Source: Thereva unica
Lineage: Eukaryota > Arthropoda > Insecta > Diptera > Therevidae
Direction: 5' to 3'
DNA length: 64,000 nt
Assembly: GCA_949987705.1 (NCBI GenBank)
Contig: OX465282.1
Location: forward strand, 918,501-982,500
The notes beneath the pieces were generated by a model. The model ran no database searches and had not been told where the DNA came from. It worked only from the letters and a program-made list of their open reading frames with translations. Each line of letters begins with the position of its first letter. Within the stretch, counting starts at the first letter, position 1. Shown here in pieces: positions 55,910-64,000 of the stretch. The translations under genes were made by a program, and so were the position numbers.

Positions 55910-56586
55910 GAAGGCCCGTTCATATCTACAAACATCGAGCGTGCCAGATACGCACCGCGCCAGATAAACTAATAATCGTCTATACACATGAATGTATTCG
56001 CATCTACCGTGAAACGACCACACAGACGTTGACCGTAACGTCTCGTACCCGACTACCCGACTAGTATTCACGGAAAGAATAATTTGTCTGCGCGGTTAAT
56101 GTCTGTACGTATCTGTAGGTGTCTGCCGGGAAGTATAAATAGAGCATCGTAACCGTACAGACATATTTTCTTGGATACCTTCCACTGAGAAGTGTGTACA
56201 TCAAACAAAAATATAACTAGTGTCTGTCGTCTGAAACGACACGCTAGATGTGAATAAACGGCGTCTGTCGGTGTCTGGCGCAGAGGGTGTCTGGCTCGCT
56301 CGATGCCTGCATATACAGTGAGCATCAATATAAAGTTAACACAAATTCCCCTTTATTTTATTTTGAGCCTTTTAGGGAGCCTCCAGGACCCCCTTAGAGG
56401 CAAATGCGAATTTTTAAATTATTTTTTAATTGTAGTAGAGACTGTTACGAAGATTTTAAGGGGTCGTGTAGCCTCCTCCGATTTTTTTTGAGGAGGTAAA
56501 AACGTGGATTTTTTAGTGTATTTTTGTTGTTGAGCCTTTTGTGTTAACTTTATATTGATGCTCACTGTAGATATAAACGGACCTTC
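55910..56586 (+). mobile_element. MITE interrupted by a mariner-type MITE
   Basis: The left end GAAGGCCCGTTCATATCTAC pairs with the right end, whose reverse complement is GAAGGTCCGTTTATATCTA and continues CATCGAGCGAGCCAGACAC on the other side of the inserted element. Inside, GTGTCTG recurs at 56119, 56219, 56271 and 56287, next to TATAAATA/TGAATAAACG words. The target duplication is unclear. Confidence 0.65.
56316..56567 (+). mobile_element. 252-bp Tc1/mariner-type MITE
   Basis: A perfect 30-bp terminal inverted repeat beginning CAGTGAGCATCAATATAAAG is flanked by TA on both sides (56314-56315 and 56568-56569). CAGTG ends with a TA duplication are diagnostic of the Tc1/mariner superfamily. 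No transposase. It lies within the right terminus of another MITE. Confidence 0.88.
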
Positions 56587-56589
56587 AAG

Positions 56590-58440
56590 TGTATTCGCAT
56601 AGCGGCAAAAACTTCATAATATTCTGTACGAGAAGAATAACAGAACGGAAACAGCAAAACTACGCCATAAGTACAGCTTGGGCTCAAAACAAAGTCGATG
56701 TAGAGCTTCCAAGAAATAATCCTGCAGATCAGAACACTGATCGCAAAGGACGCACTAAAGGATGGTGTAGCGGGCATGTGGCGCTTATATGCCACAAAGC
56801 CGAAAGTTCTGAAGGCGTCCACCGTACTGCTGGTAGAATGACGAAATTGAGGAGCGTTGAAGTGTTCCCACAGAACGTGACCTCTAACAGCATGACTTTA
56901 CTGAATGATGTAGACGTCCCAGAGGTAAGGGAGGAACAAATTATCACTATAGCTGCGGAAAGGATTGCCAGTGAAAAAGCCTCTGGGCTGGACGGTATAT
57001 GAGCAGAGCAGGACCAAGTAGCTTCGCTCAAATGAAATGCAATGTGTGCCTGAGCGAAACAGAGCTCGAAGTCGGTTCAGCCTTCAGGGAAAACGTCGGC
57101 TTACAGGCGAATGTTCCTTTTAAAAACCATTGGCAAGCTTTTCGAACGGGTGATAAATAACAGATTACTCCCAAGCTGGGAGAAAGAAGGTGGCAGATGA
57201 GGGAATAAGGGAGTACAGGATAACTTGCGCAGCCCCCAAGGCTTTGTCCCAAGCTTCATTCGGTGAACAATCAGGTACGATGAAGTACTGAGGCGGTATA
57301 GCAGTCAATCCGGGAAACACTGAGATGATGATAATCAAACGAAAATCCCCCCTTCAACCATCGCAGGTTGGAGGGGCCACTCTTACTTTATCTGTTTGGC
57401 AAGAGATGGGGTCTCAAGCCAAAGATGGTCCTGTGGATCTACACAGCTGTGGTACGCCCAATTCTCACGTATGGTTCGCTAGTATGGTGGCTGAGCAGGA
57501 CCTATAACGTCATAAAGTTGGGCCCAGGGGTTTAGAAGACGGATAAGGGTAAAAGGGGCCATGAGAAAATGCCCCACGAAAGCCCTTGATGTTCTCTTGC
57601 ATTTGCTTCCCCGGCCTTCGTATCGAACATCCAACCTCGTGTAGTGCCCTCAGGTCCAAGCCCTGGACCTCTAAACCCTACGGACATAGCAATATCTTGA
57701 ATCTGCTACCCGAGGATAACGAGCCCTTCCCGCCGTTTTATCGTAAGCGACATTTTTTCGAAAATTCGTTTTTTACCGCAAACGACGTTAATTTAACCTT
57801 CGAAACATACCACCAATTTTGACATTAATCGGATAATAAACTAGCCTAACTAATAAAATAATTAGCCTAACCAGCCCATTATAACAGATACAAAAATAAG
57901 TAAGAAAAACCTTCTCCTGTAAAATTTACTTTTTGTCGGTTACGATAAAACGGCGGGAAGGGCTCGATATGGTCGCTACAACCACAGACTACCTTCCTCT
58001 AGATTGACCTTCAGCAAGGACGTCTCTGTTGAAATAGATATTTGAGTTTGGAGTTGAAAACGATATTTTTGACTACTGTCTGCTGCTAGCCAGTCAAAAG
58101 TGGAGAGTACTGGAAACCCAGTAGAAACACGACAATCATCACGGCACATTTGGCACCCCGTTCAACGTCTGTTGCCGTAACTGCGGGGAGACGAACGAGA
58201 GAGAAACACTTGTTTACTTGCTGCGTAAATGGCCGGCTTTAGCTCAATCCAGGCAGCGCACACTAGGCAGTTACTTTTTGGAAGACAAAGGAGATTTCCA
58301 GACTGTAGATCATATCACTGTTAAGGTTCCTAAGTTCCACAGGATGGTTTTAAGCATCCGTTGCACCCGACCAACAATCACTGAACAGAAAGTACCCGAA
58401 TTGTGGCAACAAAATAGCGTACCAAGGGCTCTTTGAGCCC
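56590..58440 (+). pseudogene. Decayed non-LTR retrotransposon (R1/Jockey-like pieces)
   Basis: Pieces in order on the + strand are VEVFPQNVTSNSMTLLNDVD, then VREEQIITIAAERIASEKAS and GLDGI, LLKTIGKLFERVINNRLLPS, SQAKDGPVDL (a worn LSPKVVYWIYTAVVRP block) and a Cys tail NVCCRNCGETNERETLVYLL. Stops and frameshifts separate them. Confidence 0.55.
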
Positions 58441-61075
58441 CCGGTCGCACTGGAGGCAGCCCTTCACCTTCCTACCTACTGATGCTAAGCTTCTTGCGAA
58501 AAACGGTTACTATAGGGCTCCCCAATAACATAGTGGTCCCTGAACGAAGTGATATTGGAAGTAAAGAAGTGGCTCGAGAACGTTTGTGGTAAACTGAGCA
58601 AAGAAAGTTGTGCTAATCTGCAGGCGGAAAAAGGTGGAGACCACGACGGTGAAAGAGGATGACCACGTCAACCCCTCCAACCCCGAGTGATTATCTACCG
58701 AAGGATAAACTTTCTCCAAACTCGGCGAAATCGGCTTCCGGCATCAACGCCTGCGATCGCGAGGACCACGGGTGTCCCAGGTCAAGTCTACGCGACCATA
58801 TCATCAGAGGGGTTAGTTCAGTAGGTAATAGATAGGTGAGAGTATTCTGCATGCACTGGTAGCTCATTCATGAAACGGTTACAACAATTCAGGGTGATAT
58901 ATGATATCCCGAGTAAAAATAAAAAAATGGGCTTACAGCGGGCGAACAACGGTCCCTTGGCTTTTTAAGGGGATATGATGGCCGTAGAATTTAGTGCTAG
59001 TGTTTATGATAACTTAAAGAGGAAAGCAAGCCTCTAATCTGTTCTCTTTCAATATCAGTTGGAAAATTGAAGTTTATTGTACTTTGCCATTGAGAGGTGA
59101 GACTATTTCCAGGTCTACGGATGAGTCCGTCACCCTCTATCAGTTAGTGAACAAATCATTTTTATTTTTAGAGGTCTGAACTTTCTACCAGAAAGAGAAA
59201 TCTTACATGGGATCTAAATTTTTGTTGTAAACATTACATCAGTAGTTGTTGCACCACTGATCACACACATCGTTGTACAAATCTTAAATATCCCGATGCA
59301 CATCCTTATCGAAAGGAATTTTCTTTATATATTTTTTTACCCAAAATAAATGTATTTGTCATGCTATGTACGATTTAAGCAGAAAAGTTGTTCAATGTTG
59401 GTTCTTCCCTTATTTTTCCAAATACGAATCGATAGACATTTTTTTCCTTTCCTTTAAGAGAAAGCATACACACACGTCATAAGAAAAATCCTGTTTTTTT
59501 TTCAGAATCACTTTGAAAATGTTGCCGCAAGGATTTGCGTTGTTTTGATTTGTTTTACTGCTGTTTTTGTTAGATTTGTTACAATTTATCTCGGAAGCAC
59601 TTCTGAACTTTTTTTTGTTGATATTAAAATTCGAATCAATAACTTTCTTCTAAAGGATAAAATTGATAAAAATTATTCAGAAATCGATCAAATTTATACG
59701 AATCAATTTTCTGAACATTAGGATTTTTGTTATCCTTCTTATCTATAGAAAAAATCCTTTTTTATCAAAATAAAAAAAAATATCTTAAAATTTCATATCT
59801 AAAATCCCTTTAGGTGGCGGAATCCGTAGATACACATATGTATATTTTTACAGCCCTCAAGAATGTCCTGTAAAAATTTCTTTACATTGTCCTAAGCCGA
59901 TTGTCCGTCTATGTCCTTACCCCTTTTTCACTCGGTTTCTTTTATTGTAAAATAATGCTTTGAGTAAGAATGCAAGAGCTCCTTCCAAAAACCACAAATT
60001 TTATCCTGTTAAGACTTACCAGGACCAGACACGACAAAAATATATATCCTTAAAACATGCATGTCTATCCGCTAAAGGATGCTTTCGGAGGCAATATCCA
60101 TTGGGATAGGAGCGATATCTTCTTAAACATGGCCGTTGAATAATAAAAATCGATTGTTGTAGGTACACCTAAACCTAGTCGTTACTTTTAGCCCAGAATA
60201 AATATTCAGAAGCATGTGTACATTTTCCAAAATATACACACATACATATGCACACATAAAGGCCATAAAGAGAGTGTGGTTTTGTAATAAAAGTCCTGAA
60301 GGGGCAAAATATCAACAAGAAACAGAAGCGACGATGAATCCTTTTACTGTATATTTATATTTTGTTGTTGTTGTTGCTCTCTCTTCATCGTCCCTTTTCT
60401 TTACCTCAGAAGATAAATGAAGCTTTTAGCAACTTTATAAGGTTGAGAGTAAATTTGTACGAAATTGTTTGGTCTGGTTGTACTTTGACTAATAGACAAG
60501 AACAAATTGCAGTCTACTGTTTACATAAGCAAATGTAACTATAGCTTGCATTAAAAGGATGTGCAGATACTACATGCACACACTTTTCTTTTTGTTGTTA
60601 TGTTAACAAGTAGTCAGACAGATACGTATTCTTTTGCTTAAATCATTGCATGTTGGAAGACTTGAAGCAATTCATCCTAGTTGTTGAATTGCACGTTTTT
60701 ATTACATTACTCACACCCGAATCCGTTCATGGTGTGGATTTGTTTGGGAAAAAGAGCTGAAAGGTATGAATGTTCTCAACTGATTTGATGTAGTCAATTG
60801 AAATATATGCAATACTTTATCTTATAGCGCATAGGTATTCCAAAATGACGCACTTATATCAATCAATCTTCGAATTTGTACTCACTTGCCCCTTCTTATC
60901 ATATATCTTCGGTTGACTCAAATTTTGTATCCACCTGAACTGTTTTGAGATTTCAAACAGCACCCCGGGAGAAGTTGATCTGGTGAATAATAGGCTAGAG
61001 CAAGAACTAGTGAACTGTTCGACCAATTTTTGTATAGCTAAATGATTTACCTCCATCGTTCTTCTTCTTACACTT
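58441..61075. other. Gene-free AT-rich stretch
   Basis: No supported coding region, RNA gene or transposon end. The part at 59300-60700 is especially AT-rich and may be unique sequence. Confidence 0.4.
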
Positions 61076-62652
61076 ACACAGGAACCTCAGGAAAACATCA
61101 ACAATGCACAGCCAATAAGAATCACCACCCGGGCCCCATCCAAGACGGAAATAGTAACGCAATTCATGCGATGGCCAATGGTAAAGCAGCTGGGAAAGAT
61201 GGCATCCCCCAGAATTGTTGAAAGCCGACTCAAGCTTCATAGCAGATGCGCTTTAGCCAATCCTAGATATAGCATGGAACACCTGTACCTTTCCGGAGGA
61301 TTGGACGGAAGGTATCATAGTCAAAATACCAAAAAAGGGGGACCTAACAATATGCGACAACTGGAGAGGCATCTGTTTACTATCTACAGTGCGCAAAATT
61401 TTGTCCCATATATTACTATCTAGGATAAGTGAGGCAGTTGATCGAACGCTTAGGAGGCAGCAGGCCGGATTCAGGAAGGGCCGCTCCTGCATTGATCATA
61501 TTAACACCTTGAGAATAATAGTGGAGCAGTCTACTGAATTCCGTTCCCCCCTTTACCTTGATTTCGTAGATTATGAGAAAGCGTTCGACTCGGTCAATAG
61601 GAGCTTTATATGGCAGGCACTACGGCGACGTGGATTGCCTGATAAAATAATAGAATTGATAAAATAACAATTTCAAATGTAGAGTTCTCCATAATGGAAA
61701 ATTAACCGACAGCTTCGAGGTGAACTCAGGAGTACGACAAGGATGCCTACTCTCGGCTTTACTATTTCTTATAGTAATAAATGACATCCTTGTCGGCGCT
61801 CTAGATAGTAGAACAGGCGGCATACAATGGGTTTGTTAGACCGCCTTAAGGATCTCGACTACGCAGATGATATCTGTTTGCTGGCCCACAGACACCAGGA
61901 CCTCAAAAACATGATTAACAATTTGCCAACAGAAAGGAGTCCAGCAGGCTTAAGGCTAAATCCGACTAAAACTAAAGAAATGCGGATAAATGAAAACACC
62001 ATTGAACGGACAGCGCTGAATAACCGTGACGTGGAACTGGTCGATAAATTCTGCTACCTCGGTAGTATTATTACCGAAAATGGCGGTGCAGAAGAAGATG
62101 TCAGTTCCAGAATAAATAAAGCACGAGGCGCATATGCATGCCTGTTTCGCATATGGAGATCAACGGAGATCTCAACTAACACCAAATTGCGGCTGTTCAA
62201 CTACAACGTTAAGGCAGTTCTTTAGTACGGTTGCGAAACATGGAAAGTCACCCAATTCATCACAGGGCGCTTACAAGTCTTCATCAACAGATGCCTTCGT
62301 CGTATCATAAAAATCCTAAATTTCAAATGAAGAACTATGGCGCCGTGTCGGCCAAGAAAGGATAGACGACCAAATCAGGCGAAGGAAATGGAATTGGGTT
62401 GGCCACACCTTGCGACGCGAAAACGAAAATCTAGCCAAACAGACCCTTGACTGGAATCCGCAAGGTTCCCGTCGAGTAGGAAGACCTAGAAAAACGTGGA
62501 GGAGAACCCTACTAGAAGAAGCCGCAACAACTGGGAGATCCTGGTCGGAGCTAAGAGCTGTCGCGCAAAACAGAGTCCGCTGGAGGGCAACTGTTTCCGC
62601 CTTATGTCCCATGAGGGATTAAAGGATTTTAAAGAAGAAGAAGAAGAAGTTC
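61076..62652 (+). pseudogene. 5'-truncated, frameshifted RTE copy (plus strand)
   Basis: It is closely related to the minus-strand element at 14.7-16.6 kb. Visible blocks are QQAGFRKGRSCIDHINTLRI, YEKAFDSVNRSFIWQALRRR, VNSGVRQGCLLSAL-type, LDYADDICLLAHRHQDLKNM, VELVDKFCYLGSIITENGGA and RVGRPRKTWRR. At least three indels and a stop (ORFs end near 61667 and 62225) break the frame. It ends with the stop, ATTAAAGG and an (AAG)n tail at 62632-62650. TTCTTCT occurs at both flanks (near 61062 and 62650), a possible target duplication. Confidence 0.85.
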
Positions 62653-62687
62653 TTCTACTTATATAACAGTATAGCCCTTATAGGCCA

Positions 62688-62805
62688 CATGTCTCTAGAT
62701 TTTGGCCAGTTTTCCTCGACTGCAGGCCACGGCCTGGCGGCGGTCGGTGAATGTGTGATGACACTTGGCCTAAAGGCTAGAAACCTTCAGACCATGGCCA
62801 GCCGG
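62688..62805 (+). mobile_element. Fragment of the 42.8-kb hAT family
   Basis: It matches 43262-43385 (CAGTTTTC, GGCGGTCGGTGAATGTGTGA, ACACTTGGCC, CCATGGCC). Interrupted at its right by another hAT-like element. Confidence 0.65.
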
Positions 62806-63026
62806 CAGGGCCGGCGTTTGGATTTTTTGCGCCCGGTGCAGAATGCCAAATTGCGCCCAATCAGCTGTTCATTATTTAATCGCAGTGAAGGACAATGAAA
62901 AAAGACGCGAACACTCTGCGGAGTTCTTTTAAAATATGAAAAAGAAGCCTCCCCTTTTTTCTGAAATTACGTCCCGGCCAATTGCGCTCGGTGCAAATGC
63001 AATAATTCTATGAAAGCGCCGTTCTG
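62806..63026 (+). mobile_element. 221-bp deleted hAT, relative of 21530-23790
   Basis: It begins CAGGGCCGGCGTTTGGATTT and ends GAAAGCGCCGTTCTG. Both ends match the inverted ends of the 2.26-kb hAT, with nearly all the interior missing. No 8-bp duplication is seen. Confidence 0.65.
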
Positions 63027-63299
63027 GCTTTGTTGGATTGCTCCACGATCTTGCTTTTGTGATGAGTTTGCTTGCGCTTTAATGCTGTTTAATGCTCCAC
63101 GATGTTTTTTGGTGTTAGCTGCATTTCGCTAACTATTTCCAGCGCAAAATTGTGATCCGTAAATACACTCGAATCTCCATTATAAAGGTCTTTAATTCGT
63201 TCTCCTAACCTTCATATTTCAAGGGATGATAGGTGAGCACTGCACTGCATATATTAGTCTCTACTATAGAATCCTGCATAGAATAAAAACAGTCCACCT

Positions 63300-63400
63300 T
63301 AACAGGCGAACTCCTCACCGATGTATCTACACCTTGACGTGGTGGTGAGGCTTGTGTGGTCCCGTTAGGACGCCCTGACTAAGATAGATACTTAAAAGCA
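63300..63400 (+). other. 5' leader of a non-LTR retrotransposon
   Basis: The segment contains ACACCTTGACGTGGTGGTGA, just upstream of the ORF1 start. CCTCACC (63315) and GGTGAGG (63343) could pair as a stem. The exact 5' end is not visible. Confidence 0.4.
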
Positions 63401-64000
63401 ATGGATACAACAATGGAAATTTGTACCCCAGGTGGTAAACCTGCAAGCCAGGGAAATCCACCCTCTACGGAGGCCGGCCTCATGGATTCTGGGGGAGGCC
63501 ATCTATTGCTTACGAGGAACAGGGAAGTGGACGACTCGCATGTCAACGCAGTCACACAGGAAAGCGTAGAAGCGGCGGCGAGCGAGCTAGTGAAGCTGAA
63601 CCTGGAGGTATGCTCAGAGAAGGTGGACAATGCGATGCAGCAATGTGTCAAGAGGTCAGCCGGCTCTGGGCCTACGTTAGCGCAGGAATCCGACTCGGAA
63701 GTGAGGCTGCGAAAGCAGCTGAAGCAGAAGACGAAGAGGGAGCGCAGAAGACAGAAGAAGGCAACTTCATCTGTTGGGGGATCACGTCGTCAAAATGCCT
63801 GTGTGACGGACACTTCTAAGTGGAGGGTCAGTCGCATAGGCAGATATGGTGACGCGAAAAACGGCGGTACCATTCTCACCGTATGGTGTCCGAAGGAGGA
63901 GGCGGAGGCGGTCAGGCGTGCAGGGGGGAAACTCAACTGCGGGCTGGACCTTGCCTACGTGCGATTCCAGAAGGACAAGCCGGAGGAAATGGTAGAGCCG
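63401..64000 (+). CDS. Non-LTR retrotransposon ORF1 (Gag-like), runs off right edge
   Basis: An uninterrupted 200-codon frame runs from ATG at 63401 to the end of the window. It begins MDTTMEICTPGGKPASQGNP, has a charged coiled-coil-like part (SEVRLRKQLKQKTKRERRRQ KK), then an RNA-binding-like region (VSRIGRYGDAKNGG, TILTVWCPKEEAEAVRRAGG). ORF1 proteins of this type bind element RNA and usually end in CCHC knuckles, which here would lie beyond the edge. High GC and an intact frame suggest a younger element than the surrounding debris. The clade cannot be fixed without ORF2. I chose this ATG because it is the first in the open frame. Confidence 0.7.
   Translation, partial: MDTTMEICTPGGKPASQGNPPSTEAGLMDSGGGHLLLTRNREVDDSHVNAVTQESVEAAASELVKLNLEVCSEKVDNAMQQCVKRSAGSGPTLAQESDSEVRLRKQLKQKTKRERRRQKKATSSVGGSRRQNACVTDTSKWRVSRIGRYGDAKNGGTILTVWCPKEEAEAVRRAGGKLNCGLDLAYVRFQKDKPEEMVEP

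Overview
The window looks like a repeat-rich nuclear segment of an insect, most likely a dipteran fly. It has small spliceosomal introns, AT-rich noncoding DNA, fly-like versions of two conserved genes, and many arthropod transposon types. The species cannot be named from sequence alone. Most of the 64 kb is transposon-derived.

Host genes. (1) The 3' half of schizo/loner (siz, the IQSEC-type Arf guanine-nucleotide exchange factor) lies on the + strand in five exons between 7031 and 20471. They encode the IQ motif, the Sec7 domain, the PH domain and a C-terminal PDZ ligand. The intervening 2.6-kb and 7.7-kb introns are stuffed with repeats. (2) A complete Sf3a2 gene (splicing factor 3a subunit 2) is at 28048-28830. 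It has a 5'UTR intron, an initiator-like promoter and a poly(A) signal. (3) A small TATA-driven gene for a secreted four-cysteine peptide is at 50319-50600. (4) A partial minus-strand exon runs off the left edge (1-217).

Mobile DNA, left to right. A complete, apparently young Ty3/gypsy element of the CsRn1/Kabuki type (948-6689, minus strand) has identical 156-bp LTRs, a 5-bp target duplication, a tRNA-Trp-type primer site and a -1 frameshift heptamer between gag and pol. RTE-type non-LTR elements follow at 14.7-16.6 kb (minus), 22.5-23.0 kb, 24.6-25.6 kb, 29.7-34.9 kb and 61.1-62.65 kb (plus), with short 3' stubs at 48.9 and 53.8 kb. Decayed R1/LOA/Jockey-like fragments are scattered between them. 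A 2.26-kb non-autonomous hAT with a perfect 8-bp duplication sits in the AT-rich 3' region of siz. A second hAT is at 42.8-43.6 kb and a Helitron-like element at 43.6-46.3 kb. A new non-LTR element begins near 63.3 kb, and its ORF1 runs off the right edge.

Most unusual features. (a) About 10.3 tandem copies of a 309-bp satellite (31619-34801) were inserted as a block into a dead RTE copy and are flanked by an 11-15 bp duplication of the RTE sequence. (b) A set of at least eight small inverted-repeat elements mostly shows 3-bp duplications (often TAA/TTA), and in most of them the terminal motif is reiterated inside at regular spacing. (c) A 72-nt in-frame segment with canonical splice ends lies inside a siz exon.
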